Origin: Acetobacter sp.
GTDB taxonomy: Bacteria > Pseudomonadota > Alphaproteobacteria > Acetobacterales > Acetobacteraceae
Length of the DNA: 64,000 nt
Direction: 5' to 3'
NCBI RefSeq assembly: GCF_022483985.1
Contig: NZ_JAKVME010000001.1
Coordinates: forward strand, 372,001-436,000
Shown: positions 42,035-51,491 of the stretch, piece by piece
Layout: every line of letters starts with the position of its first letter
Numbering within the stretch: position 1 is the stretch's first letter
Made by a program: the position numbers and the translations under genes
The notes under the pieces: model-generated
The model's database searches: none
Told to the model about the DNA's origin: nothing
The model's input: only the letters and a program-made list of their open reading frames with translations

Positions 42035-43816
42035 ATGCCCGGCTTCCAGTCACCCGTTCCAGGACCAATTCAAACCATGCCTTTTCCGGACACAGTCCCC
42101 ACGCTTGCGCACGCTCTCGCCCAACGCGGCTATCAGGAGCCAACGCCCGTTCAGGAGGCCGTGCTGGATGAAAAGGCAAAGGGACGGGATCTTCTCGTCT
42201 CTGCGCGCACAGGGTCCGGCAAGACGGTCGCCTTTGGTCTGGCCATGGCCAATGAACTGCTCGACGCGCAGGGCAAGGCCGCTTATGCCGCCACACCGCT
42301 GGCGCTGGTCATCGCGCCGACCCGTGAACTCGCCCTGCAGGTGAAGAGTGAGCTGGAGTGGCTTTATGCGGACACGGGAGCGCGTATCGTGTCCTGCGTC
42401 GGTGGCATGGAGCCGCGCAAGGAAGCGCGCGCGCTATCAATGGGCTGCCACATTGTGGTCGGCACGCCGGGCCGTCTGTGCGATCATCTCTCACGGAAAA
42501 ACCTCAATCTTTCGGGCCTCAAGGTCGCCGTTCTCGACGAAGCCGATGAGATGCTTGACCTCGGTTTCCGCGAAGAGCTGGAAACGCTGCTGGACGCCAC
42601 GCCGCAGGATCGTCGCAGCTTCCTGTTCTCGGCCACGATCGCCCGCGAAATCGCTCGCCTCGCCAAGCGCTATCAGCATGATGCGCTGCGGATCGACACG
42701 ATCGGCGACAACGAGCCGCATACCGATATCGAATATCGCGCCATTCTTGCAGACCAGAATGACACGATCGGCGCGATCATCAACACGCTGCGGCTGATCG
42801 AAAGCCCCTGCTCAATGGTGTTCTGCCATACGAGAGAAGGCGTGCGTCAGTTGCACGCGGCTCTGCTTCAGCACGGTTTTTCTTCCGTCGCGATCTCCGG
42901 TGAACTGGGCCAGAACGAGCGTAGCCGGGCTATCGAAAGCCTGCGCAACGGTCAGGCCCGTGTCTGTGTGGCGACCGATGTAGCGGCGCGCGGCATTGAC
43001 GTGCCCTCGCTTGGGTTGGTGATTCATGCGAGCCTGCCGGGCAGCCCCGCCACGCTGCTGCACCGTTCAGGCCGCACCGGTCGTGCGGGCCGCAAGGGTA
43101 TCTGCGTTCTTGTCACAGTGCCATCGAAGAAGCGTCAGGCCGACCGTCTGCTTGAGGCGGCTGGCGTGGACGTGACGTGGAATACGGCGCCGACGCTGGA
43201 TCAGATTCACGAAGCGGATACGGAGCGGCTGATCACCAGCGAGGCTCTGACGCGTGAAACCCCGGAAAATGTAAAACCGCTGGTTGAACGCCTGATTTCT
43301 GAGCGGACGCCTGAACAACTGGCGGCGGCATTGGTCTTCCTGTGGAACAAGGGTCTGCCCCAGCCTGTCAGGGTGCGGCCGATTACACCTTCCAGCGCAC
43401 CAGCTCGCGCTCCGAGAGAAGGGGGACGTGAACCTCGCGAGCCCCGTGAACCACGCGAGCGCAAGCAGATGGAAGGCGGAAGCTGGTTCAAGCTGTCGGT
43501 TGGTCGTGCGGACAAGGCCGATCCCAAATGGCTGGTGCCCGTCATCTGCCGTCTTGGTGGCGTGACCAAGAAGGACATCGGTTCAATCCGTATCGCACCG
43601 ACTTATACGCTTGTGGAAATCTCGCCTGAGAAAGCACAGCGGTTTACCGAATGCGCTTCCGCCGCGGATGCGGATGAAATCCGGATCGAGCCCGCTAAAG
43701 CGCCATCGGGCAACGAAGCACCCTCTCCGCGTGGACGGGCACCGGGCTCACGTACTGCGAAGCCGCGCCGTTCAGGTGGCGATTCAACGCGGGAATCTTC
43801 GCGCAAGCGTCGGTAA
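42035..43816 (+). CDS. DEAD-box RNA helicase with DbpA-like RNA-binding domain
   Basis: Predicted 593-residue ATP-dependent RNA helicase. Motifs in order: Q motif (GYQEPTPVQEAVLD), motif I SARTGSGKT, Ia PTRELALQ, Ib TPGRLCDHL, II VLDEADEML, III SATIA, V VATDVAARGID and VI HRSGRTGRAGRKG. A linker near residue 460 is charged (GREPREPREPRERKQ). The last 120 residues include the DbpA/DeaD-type RNA-binding fold (SWFKLSVGRADKADPKWLVPVICRLGGVTKKDIGSIRI) and a basic tail rich in Arg and Ser. It probably acts in ribosome assembly or mRNA turnover. The start may be 42035 or the ATG at 42077; neither has a strong ribosome binding site. Confidence 0.92.
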   Translation: MPGFQSPVPGPIQTMPFPDTVPTLAHALAQRGYQEPTPVQEAVLDEKAKGRDLLVSARTGSGKTVAFGLAMANELLDAQGKAAYAATPLALVIAPTRELALQVKSELEWLYADTGARIVSCVGGMEPRKEARALSMGCHIVVGTPGRLCDHLSRKNLNLSGLKVAVLDEADEMLDLGFREELETLLDATPQDRRSFLFSATIAREIARLAKRYQHDALRIDTIGDNEPHTDIEYRAILADQNDTIGAIINTLRLIESPCSMVFCHTREGVRQLHAALLQHGFSSVAISGELGQNERSRAIESLRNGQARVCVATDVAARGIDVPSLGLVIHASLPGSPATLLHRSGRTGRAGRKGICVLVTVPSKKRQADRLLEAAGVDVTWNTAPTLDQIHEADTERLITSEALTRETPENVKPLVERLISERTPEQLAAALVFLWNKGLPQPVRVRPITPSSAPARAPREGGREPREPREPRERKQMEGGSWFKLSVGRADKADPKWLVPVICRLGGVTKKDIGSIRIAPTYTLVEISPEKAQRFTECASAADADEIRIEPAKAPSGNEAPSPRGRAPGSRTAKPRRSGGDSTRESSRKRR

Positions 43817-43843
43817 TTTCAAGAACGACTGATCTTCCGTGTG

Positions 43844-43878
43844 GGGAGAAGCAGCCTTAAGGCCGCTTCTCCCTTTTT
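43844..43878 (+). terminator. Rho-independent terminator of the helicase gene
   Basis: GGGAGAAGC pairs with GCTTCTCCC, with a GCC...GGC extension of the stem around a TTAA loop, and five T follow. It sits 27 bases after the helicase stop. It may also serve the convergent FMN reductase gene. Confidence 0.88.
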
Positions 43879-43939
43879 GATTCTGATGATTGTTTCAGAA
43901 AATCTGCGCTACCCTTCGTGTCGCTTCCAACCGGGCAGG

Positions 43940-44509
43940 CTATTCACGAACCCTTTTGGCAAGCGTGGCCAGAGCGCTGATCTGGCGGGTCAGAAACTCC
44001 CGTGTCCCGACATCGGTCAGTTGCAGGCTTTCAGGGTCTACTTTCTGTGTAACCTGACCGATCATGGCTTCGGGCTTGTTGAGAACGAATGCGTCCAGAA
44101 AGACCAGCGACTGACGGAGATGATACTGGGCGCGGGCTCCTCCGATAAGGCCCGGCGAGGCGGTCTGGATCGCGACGGCTTTGCCTGTGAAGGGCTGCGG
44201 TGACACACGGGACAGCCAGTCGATCGCGTTTTTGAGAACGCCGGGAATAGAGTAGTTATATTCCGGCGTTACGATGATGACGCCATCAGAGGCCGCAATC
44301 TGCTGCGCCATCGTCAGAACGGGTGCGGGAAAGCCTTTTTCCTGCACATCGGCGTCATAATGCGGAAACTCGCCAATTGACCCCAGGGGCGTGATTGTTA
44401 TGCCGGGAGGCGCCAGATCAGGCAGCGCACGCGCAATGGCCGCATTGAGCGACGATTTACGCAGACTTCCTAAAAGAACGGAAAAATTAAGAGTTGGTTC
44501 TGTGTTCAT
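43940..44509 (-). CDS. NADPH-dependent FMN reductase (flavodoxin-like fold)
   Basis: Predicted 189-residue flavoprotein of the NADPH-dependent FMN/chromate/quinone reductase family. The FMN phosphate loop is VLLGSLRKSSLNAAIARAL at the N-terminus, and the second flavin motif is VTPEYNYSIPGVLKNAIDWLSR, both diagnostic. GKAVAIQTASPGLIGGARAQYHLRQSL follows in the usual place. Such soluble homodimers or tetramers reduce FMN, quinones or metal oxyanions. It is a single-gene unit facing the helicase. No specific substrate can be set. Confidence 0.9.
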   Translation of the reverse strand: MNTEPTLNFSVLLGSLRKSSLNAAIARALPDLAPPGITITPLGSIGEFPHYDADVQEKGFPAPVLTMAQQIAASDGVIIVTPEYNYSIPGVLKNAIDWLSRVSPQPFTGKAVAIQTASPGLIGGARAQYHLRQSLVFLDAFVLNKPEAMIGQVTQKVDPESLQLTDVGTREFLTRQISALATLAKRVRE

Positions 44510-44606
44510 GGAAAACTCCGCAGACTTGCCGGATATCAGGTGATGATTCCGGTCATCGTCGGGGAGTGGAGCAGAAACGGGACTGGCCCGTCCAGTGCGA
44601 AGAGCG

Positions 44607-46958
44607 TCACGATTGCTGTGTGCTTTGGGAGAAGAAAGGCACCTTGCGGCAGTTGTCTTCGATAAAGGCTGGGACCTTCTCTTTCGGCATGGGATATCCG
44701 AAGAGGTAGCCCTGTACTTCCGTGCAGCCCTTGCTGCTTAGTCGATAGAAATATTCTTCCGTTTCAACGCCTTCTGCAGTCACGGCCACGCCAAGATCGC
44801 CTGCCAGGGCAATGACGGAGCTGACAATTGCCGCACTGCGGGAATCTGACAGCATGTCCCGGACGAAGCTTGCATCCAGCTTGATCTTGGAAAACGGGAA
44901 GAATCTCAGATATCCAAGAGACGAGTAGCCTTTTCCGAAATCATCAAGAACGACCCGGATGCCGAGCGTATCCAGTTCCTGCAACACGCCATAGGTCGCC
45001 GCATCAGATTCCATGAAGATGGTTTCGATGACTTCCAACTGGAGCCGCTTGGATGGATAGGAGGTTTCCTTCAGAACCCTCCTGATTTCCTGAATGAAAT
45101 TCCGATGGTAGAGCTGCCCGACTGAAATATTGACCGATATCCACAGATTGTGAGGCCAGAAGCGGGCTGTGCGACAGGCTTCGGTCAGAAGAGACAGACC
45201 CAGATCGTGCATCAGACCGGCTTCTTCAGCGAGACGTATGAAGCGATCCGGTGGAATAGGTCCCAGAACGGGATGGGTCCAACGTGCAAGGGCTTCAAAA
45301 CCGGCAAGGTGACGTGTCTGGGCATTGATGATGGGCTGGTAATACAGTGTGATGCTGTGTGTCCGGATAGCCTCACGTAGATCACGGATCAGATCCCTGC
45401 GGGAATCCGCGACAGCCCTGTAGGAAGGCACGAAGACGCGATAGGTGTTGCCCCCCTGCCGTTTTGCTTCATAAAGAGCGAGGTCTGCCGCTTCCTGAAG
45501 GGAGTTCTCGTTGGAGCCCGCAACAGGCGCGAGAGCAATGCCGCTGCTGATGGAACAGGGAACGACTGTCTCCGCAATGCAGAGCGGCCTGGCGACCTCT
45601 TCTACGAGCTGCGCTGCAAGGTCTGTAGCGGAATCGAGCGTGGCATGATGGTGAATGAGCATCATTTCATCGCCGCCGATACGGAACAGCATGTCATCAT
45701 TCTTCAGGCAGGCTTGCAGACGTTTCGAAATTTCGATCAACGCAAGATCACCGACGGCATGTCCCAGCGTGTCATTGATGGGTTTGAATCTGTCGAGGTC
45801 CAGTGCGAGAAGTGCAAAAGGCGTGTGCTCACGGGAGAGTTTGACAAGAGCGGCCCTGAGGGAATCTTCGTAGCAATACCGGTTCGGCAATCCGGTCAGA
45901 CTGTCATGAGCGGCCCTGAATGAAGCCTGCTGATCCAGCGTATAATTTTTGGTGATATCGGCACCTATGCCGCGATATCCCGTGAATTCGTCATCGTTGA
46001 AAAGAGGATGTCCGGTGAGGGAAAGAACGCGGATTGAGTGCGCGCTTTTGAGCGAGACGATCAGATCGCGGAAAAACAGACGTGACTGCATGCATTCCGC
46101 GAGGTGATGCCATTGGGCCTGTGCCGTCACGTATTCTTCAAGTGTTTGCAGGAACGGTCTTCCCGACAGATTGCCTGTGTCCTGAAAAATAGCTTCAAGA
46201 GCAGGAATGTTGGCGGTCAGACTTCCGTTGACATCTGTCTCCCACACCCAATCGCCGACACTCTGGTCCGAACGGCGCAACATCAGCCGCACGATTTCAG
46301 TCTGCTCCTCAAGTTCCAGACTGGTGAGGATGTAGCGTTCGAGCAGAATGGAGACGGCGCGGCCAAGTCCAAGAATGAAGGCTGCGTATATGCCCAGCAG
46401 CATCATGAGCACTATATAAAAAGTATCAGGCTGAAGAATCCAAGCCCAGATCAGGGCTATGGTGCAGCCGACGATCATTGTGCTGGCAAGTGCGATGGTT
46501 CCGCAGAAAAACGGTGATACGGAAAGAGACGTTGCAATGAGGGCAACAATATCGCCGGCAATCAGCGTCTGTTCCTGATCTGAACCGGCGGGAAAGACGA
46601 CAACAGGCACACTGGCCCAGCAAATGCCGAGTAATGCATTGAAGATGGTGAAGTTTTTTCTGGATAGTGCTGTTTCCTGAAAAAAACATACACAAAAAGT
46701 ATAGCTTAAAACAAGGGTTTCGATAATAATGAGAAGGACCATTCCATAAAGGGGATGACGCTTCTCGATGAAGGACAGGGTCAAGGGTGCGCTGATGATG
46801 TTGGCTGTCAGATGAAAGGGAAGCAGACGGAGAAGGGTTCTACGTTGCTGCCTTCTGACGAATCCCTTCAGGCGCGGCGCAATAGCCTGTCCTTTCAACA
46901 TAAAAGGACTGTTCTTCAGTTTTCTCCAAAAGCGTATAAAAAAATTGATAAATCTCAT
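44607..46958 (-). CDS. Membrane PAS-GGDEF-EAL cyclic-di-GMP signalling protein
   Basis: Predicted 783-residue inner-membrane protein. About six hydrophobic spans fill residues 50-200 (HPLYGMVLLIIIETLVLSY, IVALIATSLSVSPFFCGTIAL). A PAS-like region (residues about 225-345) follows. The GGDEF domain has LDLDRFKPINDTLGHAVGD and the active-site loop GGDEM (residues 428-432), where Met replaces Phe. The EAL domain starts GFEALARW (Glu555). It keeps SVNIS, LEVIET, VLDDFGKGYSSL, KLDASFV, TAEGVET and QGYLFGYPMP, so the phosphodiesterase residues are all present. The overall role is likely control of c-di-GMP, with the membrane part as sensor. It may influence motility or biofilm. The start is uncertain. 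Confidence 0.92.
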   Translation of the reverse strand: MRFINFFIRFWRKLKNSPFMLKGQAIAPRLKGFVRRQQRRTLLRLLPFHLTANIISAPLTLSFIEKRHPLYGMVLLIIIETLVLSYTFCVCFFQETALSRKNFTIFNALLGICWASVPVVVFPAGSDQEQTLIAGDIVALIATSLSVSPFFCGTIALASTMIVGCTIALIWAWILQPDTFYIVLMMLLGIYAAFILGLGRAVSILLERYILTSLELEEQTEIVRLMLRRSDQSVGDWVWETDVNGSLTANIPALEAIFQDTGNLSGRPFLQTLEEYVTAQAQWHHLAECMQSRLFFRDLIVSLKSAHSIRVLSLTGHPLFNDDEFTGYRGIGADITKNYTLDQQASFRAAHDSLTGLPNRYCYEDSLRAALVKLSREHTPFALLALDLDRFKPINDTLGHAVGDLALIEISKRLQACLKNDDMLFRIGGDEMMLIHHHATLDSATDLAAQLVEEVARPLCIAETVVPCSISSGIALAPVAGSNENSLQEAADLALYEAKRQGGNTYRVFVPSYRAVADSRRDLIRDLREAIRTHSITLYYQPIINAQTRHLAGFEALARWTHPVLGPIPPDRFIRLAEEAGLMHDLGLSLLTEACRTARFWPHNLWISVNISVGQLYHRNFIQEIRRVLKETSYPSKRLQLEVIETIFMESDAATYGVLQELDTLGIRVVLDDFGKGYSSLGYLRFFPFSKIKLDASFVRDMLSDSRSAAIVSSVIALAGDLGVAVTAEGVETEEYFYRLSSKGCTEVQGYLFGYPMPKEKVPAFIEDNCRKVPFFSQSTQQS

Positions 46959-47132
46959 ATTTTTTTGACAAAAATTTCATTTTGTCGAATTTTCATGCTC
47001 CAGCTACCTCCCGTGTGTTCCGGAAATGCCTCTTTTCCCTGTCATACAAGAAACAGAGGCATTTTCTCTTGAAAAAACGACGTGATCGTATTAAAATAAA
47101 ATCAGGTCTTTAATTCAAAGACACCTCTGTTT

Positions 47133-47867
47133 TTAGGAAATTTTTTCCGGTTGGACAAGAGTTTCCTGAATCTGATCCGCAGCCTCGTCAAAAAAATGAA
47201 TGCAGCGACGGATGTTTGTGCTGATCGTTGTCGCCACGATTTCCGGATCACTCGACGGGTGATAAGCACGGGCCAGATCTTCATCTATTTCCAGATGTGA
47301 TGGGCCGTGGTGTTCGTGGGCGTTGTGGGCTTCTCCCCAGATCCAGCGTCCGGAAGGGAACGTTCCGGTAAAGCGGGGCGCGTGGCAGAGGTAGGCTGAT
47401 AGCTCTTCCGCAAGATATTCCACGCCAGCCAGCCAAGAGAAAAATTCGACCGGGTCGTCACTGGTGGAAGCCTGAATAAGGTTTTCAACAGATGAAAGCA
47501 GTGGGTAATGGTCCGTATTCAGATCAATTCCCAGTTCTTTTGCGCCCGCTACCCAAAGCAGTGCGTGCGAACCTTCCTCCTCCTTCATCTCCCTGACAGC
47601 CTCGCGGGCTTCTGAGAAAAACGTTTTGACGCGCGACTGACCGAAGCGCTCCACGAGAGGACGCAAAGGCAGATGTCCGACACGCTGGTCAATGGCGCGT
47701 TCAAACGCCTGCACGAAGGGCCAGAAGCCGATGAGCAGGGCGCGGATGGCGGCGCGGTCACCCTGGGCGCAGGCGCGGATCAGCTGAGATGAAAATATGC
47801 CTTCTCTGGTGCCGACACGGACGACATCGCGATCAAGAACGGGTTCTGCAAACAGTAAGGCGTACAT
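47133..47867 (-). CDS. Heme-oxygenase-fold (iron-containing redox enzyme / TENA-like) protein
   Basis: Predicted 244-residue, all-helical soluble protein. Features suggest the heme-oxygenase-like diiron or TENA/PqqC superfamily: a helix with EAREAVREMKEEEGSHALLWVAGAKELGID, then FFSWLAGVEYLAEELSAYL, and HEHHGPSHLEIDEDLARAYHP followed by a terminal helix. The EE..H, E and D...H patterning could form a metal site. A GAGG ribosome binding site lies 8 bases before the ATG at 47867. It is a single gene between two AT-rich gaps. The family call rests on pattern memory, so a different helical fold is possible. No partner genes clarify its job. Confidence 0.55.
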   Translation of the reverse strand: MYALLFAEPVLDRDVVRVGTREGIFSSQLIRACAQGDRAAIRALLIGFWPFVQAFERAIDQRVGHLPLRPLVERFGQSRVKTFFSEAREAVREMKEEEGSHALLWVAGAKELGIDLNTDHYPLLSSVENLIQASTSDDPVEFFSWLAGVEYLAEELSAYLCHAPRFTGTFPSGRWIWGEAHNAHEHHGPSHLEIDEDLARAYHPSSDPEIVATTISTNIRRCIHFFDEAADQIQETLVQPEKIS

Positions 47868-48144
47868 GGCATAATCCTCAAATAAACTACCCCGGTTTTC
47901 CGGTTGATCTGAGTATTTATGATTTTTAACGCAATAAATACTTTGTTTTTGTTAAATAATATTATGTAAAAATGGAAAACTTTATTTTCTATAATTTGCA
48001 TTAAATATTTCGATATCGTAATGAAAAAACGAAAAAAATAACTGGCATATTCAGAAAAATGCTTTGTGACAGATCATCTGCTCGTGGTGATGGATGTTGG
48101 CCTGTCCACCACCACGAATGTCGGTTTCTTGGAAAGAAACCTGA

Positions 48145-49506
48145 CTATCTCTTGATAAATTCCGAAAGGCCTGCTGCCGTGAGAACTTCGGCCTGGCGGG
48201 CGGCCAGAGCATCCTCATCAAAATCAGCAATGAGATCCTGAAACATTCTGTGCCAGTTGAGCTTCGCGCCGATCCGCATGAACACGGAGCCGAGACCAAT
48301 CGCTGAGCGGTCGACAAGAACAAATTCGCGTGGTGGCTTGACGCCGCCCGTCTTCTGCAAACCGGTATGAACGCGTCCGGCTATGTCGCGTCCAAAGATC
48401 GTTTCGGCATTTTCATTGATGGTGCGCTCACGATCTTCCATGAGCGGTTCATAGAGGAAACTGGCCCACTCGTTGAGTACGGTCATCGTCTCACGGGACA
48501 GTCCCTCGAAGCCCCACATCTCGTAGGCATGGGCTGCCCGATCTTCATCCTTGGTGCGGAGAGCTTCACACAGTTCGATTATGCCCTTGATGAAACGCGG
48601 CCTGAAGACACGGATCGTGCCGAAATCAAGCAGATTGAATCCGCAATCATCACGAACCGTGAAGTTGCCCATATGCGGGTCGCCATGAATGACGCCGTAA
48701 CGGTAAAGGGGCACATACCACGCCTCAAAAAGCGCACGCGCCATGGTGTTGCGCTCTTCCTGTGTCGGATTGGTGTCGAGGACTTTCTGAAGTCCCTGAC
48801 CATTGACCCATTCCATTGTCAGAAGGCGGCGGGTGCAGAGGCTGTCAACGGTTTTTGGAATGGTCACAGATGCCGAGTTTTTCAGCATGAGATCGTAAAG
48901 CCGTAGATTTGCGGCTTCACGCTTGTAATCAAGCTCTTCTCTCAGACGGTCGGTCAGTTCTTCTATGACGTCGTCCTGACGAATGGCGTTGTCCAGCTTG
49001 TGGTAAACACCCATTGCCATGCGGAACTGCTTGAGATCCGCCTCGACCGTCGTGGTCATATCCGGATATTGCAGTTTGCAGGCGACGATTTCGCCGTTTT
49101 GTAGAACGGCCTTGTGGACCTGCCCAAGACTGGCCGCCGCCGCCGCTTCCCGACCGAACTCACGAAAGTTCTTTTGCCAGTCAGGGCCAAGCTCGGCCGC
49201 CATGCGCCGACGCACGAAGCTCCAGCCCATCGGCGGCGCATTCGACTGAAGCTGCGCCAGTTCAGTCGCATATTCGTCTGGCAGGGCGCCCGGAATGGTG
49301 GCGAGGAGCTGTGCCGCTTTCATGAGCGGTCCCTTGAGGCCGCCAAGAATGGCCTTCAGATCCTCCGCGTGCGCGGCGCCGTCGCCCTTGAAGCCAAGAC
49401 GGTGTCCGGCCATGCGGGCCGCGATGCCACCGACCGTGCCGGTGGTGCGAACCATCCGGCGAAACTCTCCGAACAGTCCCGTGCTGTCGAGATCTTTCTC
49501 CGCCAT
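48145..49506 (-). CDS. ABC1/UbiB-family atypical kinase
   Basis: Predicted 453-residue ABC1 (AarF/UbiB/COQ8) protein, an atypical kinase or ATPase tied to ubiquinone and lipid homeostasis. N-terminal family blocks are ILGGLKGPLMKAAQLLATIPGALP (a KxAQ form of the KxGQ motif) and PDEYATELAQLQSNAPPM. Then come AAAAASLGQVHKAVLQNGEIVACKLQYPDM (Ala-rich nucleotide loop, Lys), EELDYKREAANLRLY, the catalytic HGDPHMGNFTVRDD and the metal-binding LLDFGTIRVF. No C-terminal membrane spans are seen, unlike UbiB itself. It starts 3 bases after the pepF stop with GAGGAAG inside pepF, so the two form an operon. Confidence 0.9.
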   Translation of the reverse strand: MAEKDLDSTGLFGEFRRMVRTTGTVGGIAARMAGHRLGFKGDGAAHAEDLKAILGGLKGPLMKAAQLLATIPGALPDEYATELAQLQSNAPPMGWSFVRRRMAAELGPDWQKNFREFGREAAAAASLGQVHKAVLQNGEIVACKLQYPDMTTTVEADLKQFRMAMGVYHKLDNAIRQDDVIEELTDRLREELDYKREAANLRLYDLMLKNSASVTIPKTVDSLCTRRLLTMEWVNGQGLQKVLDTNPTQEERNTMARALFEAWYVPLYRYGVIHGDPHMGNFTVRDDCGFNLLDFGTIRVFRPRFIKGIIELCEALRTKDEDRAAHAYEMWGFEGLSRETMTVLNEWASFLYEPLMEDRERTINENAETIFGRDIAGRVHTGLQKTGGVKPPREFVLVDRSAIGLGSVFMRIGAKLNWHRMFQDLIADFDEDALAARQAEVLTAAGLSEFIKR

Positions 49507-49509
49507 GAC

Positions 49510-51438
49510 TCAGGCTTCCTCCAGTTGATCAATAAAGCCCGAAATCACATCCAGTCCCTTGCGCCAGAAGGCTGGATCGCTGGCATCGAGGCCGAAAGGA
49601 GCGAGTAGTTCGCCATGACGTTTGGTGCCACCGGCCTCCAGCATGGCACGGTATTTTTCCCGAAACCCCGGTTCGCCCTGCTGATAGACGCCATACAGCG
49701 CATTCACGAGGCAGTCTCCAAAAGCGTAGGCATAAACATAGAACGGCGTATGCACGAAGTGGGGAACATATGCCCAGTAGGTGTCGTATTCAGGCGTAAA
49801 ATTGAAGGCAGGACCGAGGCTTTCGGTCTGGACCTCACGCCAGATGGTGCCAATCTGCTCGGGGAGCAGTTCGCCTTCACGTCGGGCATGATGCACGCGG
49901 CTTTCAAACTGATAGAACGCGATCTGACGGACGACCGTGTTCAGCATGTCTTCAACCTTGGAGGCAAGAAGAAGACGTTTCTGAACAGGGTCCTTTTCAG
50001 TGTCCAGCAGATGCTGGAAAGTCAGCATCTCCCCGAACACGCTGGCCGTTTCCGCCAGTGTCAGCGGCGTCGAAGAGAGAAAATAGCCCTGTTTCGCGGC
50101 CAGTTTCTGATGCACGCCATGGCCGAGTTCATGCGCCAGCGTCATGACGTCGCGTGTGCGACCGCGATAGTTCATCAGGACGTAAGGATGCACCGAAGGC
50201 ACAACCGGATGGGCAAAGGCACCCGGCGATTTGCCCGGAACAGGAGCCGCGTCGATCCATGGTCTGTTGAAGAACTCGCTGATGATTTCTCCCAGCGCGG
50301 GATCGAATTTTTCATACGCCTGCTGCACGATCGTCTTGGCGTCTGTCCACGGAATATCCTTCTCGCGCATTCCCGGCAGTGGTGCGTTGCGGTCCCAGTG
50401 TTCCAGCCTGTCCAGACCAAGCCATTTGGCCTTCAGTCCGTAATAGCGATGCGAGAGGCGAGGGAAGTCATCCGTCACGGCGGACACAAGCGCATCCACG
50501 ACCGAGTCTTCCACCATGTTGGAGATATTTCGGTAAGATTCCGGGCGCGGATAATGGCGCATCTTGTCGGAGATGGCCTTGTCCTTGGCGAGGGTATTGG
50601 TCACCAGAGAAAACAGCCGGATGTTGCTTTCCAGCGCCTTTCCGACAGCCCTGCCGGCGGCCTCGCGTCGGCTGCGGTCCTGATCCGACATCAGGTTCAG
50701 CGCCTCGCCGAGAGGCATTTCCCGTCCGTCCAGTGATACACGCAGAGCCGTGATCTGTTCGTCGAACAGGCGGCACCAGACGGATGCGCCCGTTACGGAT
50801 TTTTCCAGCAGCACCTGCTCGATATCGTCCGACAACTGGTGTGGGCGGAACATCCGGTGGTCACGCAGGAATGGCTGCCAGTGCGCCAGCGCGGAGGAGG
50901 AAGACAGTTTCGCCTCCAGCACATCTTCCTCGATGGTGTTCAGTTCCAGCGTGAAGAACAGCAGATCAGCCGAAATGTCGGAGATACGTTCACGGATGGC
51001 TTGACTGAACTTTCCGGTCTCGGGATCGGTCATGTCGGCGGAGAAGGAAAGGGAGGCGAAGGAACCGACCCTGCCGAGGATTTCGTTGATCGCTTCGCAG
51101 CTTTTGATCGCTTCAGCCAGATCAGCGCCGGAAAGCGAAGCGATGGTGCCTTTGTACTGCCCTGCGAAAGCCTTTGCCTTGGTGGCCGCACGGTCCAGAT
51201 CAGCCTTTACCGCAGGCGAGTCGGGGCTCGTGTAAAGGTCGGACAAATCCCATCGGGGTGGAGAAATGTCTGTGCTCTGCCCTGATGACTGAGTGTTCGC
51301 TGCAAGCGAAACCTGAGCGGAAAAGGGTCGCAGTCGAGCGTGCGGAAGGGGGAAAGGAGCCTGATCTACCATGTCCGGAATTGTAGCGCGGGCGGATGCA
51401 GGTGGCGAGGCCGATTGATTCTTTGCGGCAGGCTGCAT
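49510..51438 (-). CDS. pepF: Oligoendopeptidase F (M3 zinc peptidase)
   Basis: Predicted peptidase of the M3B family that trims peptides of about 7-17 residues in the cytoplasm. The N-terminal helical part begins with [16 protein letters not shown]. The zinc site is [23 protein letters not shown] with the third ligand in [35 protein letters not shown] near the C-terminus is family-typical. Up to 642 residues if the ATG at 51438 is used. The ATG at 51372 would leave a more reasonable 120 bp for the divergent lepA promoter, but neither has a strong ribosome binding site. It is co-transcribed with the ABC1 gene. Confidence 0.92.
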   Translation of the reverse strand: MQPAAKNQSASPPASARATIPDMVDQAPFPLPHARLRPFSAQVSLAANTQSSGQSTDISPPRWDLSDLYTSPDSPAVKADLDRAATKAKAFAGQYKGTIASLSGADLAEAIKSCEAINEILGRVGSFASLSFSADMTDPETGKFSQAIRERISDISADLLFFTLELNTIEEDVLEAKLSSSSALAHWQPFLRDHRMFRPHQLSDDIEQVLLEKSVTGASVWCRLFDEQITALRVSLDGREMPLGEALNLMSDQDRSRREAAGRAVGKALESNIRLFSLVTNTLAKDKAISDKMRHYPRPESYRNISNMVEDSVVDALVSAVTDDFPRLSHRYYGLKAKWLGLDRLEHWDRNAPLPGMREKDIPWTDAKTIVQQAYEKFDPALGEIISEFFNRPWIDAAPVPGKSPGAFAHPVVPSVHPYVLMNYRGRTRDVMTLAHELGHGVHQKLAAKQGYFLSSTPLTLAETASVFGEMLTFQHLLDTEKDPVQKRLLLASKVEDMLNTVVRQIAFYQFESRVHHARREGELLPEQIGTIWREVQTESLGPAFNFTPEYDTYWAYVPHFVHTPFYVYAYAFGDCLVNALYGVYQQGEPGFREKYRAMLEAGGTKRHGELLAPFGLDASDPAFWRKGLDVISGFIDQLEEA

Positions 51439-51491
51439 TTCCCGTGCTTTCGCGTGCTGACTTTTCTTCCTTTATCCCCTATGGAGCGGGC

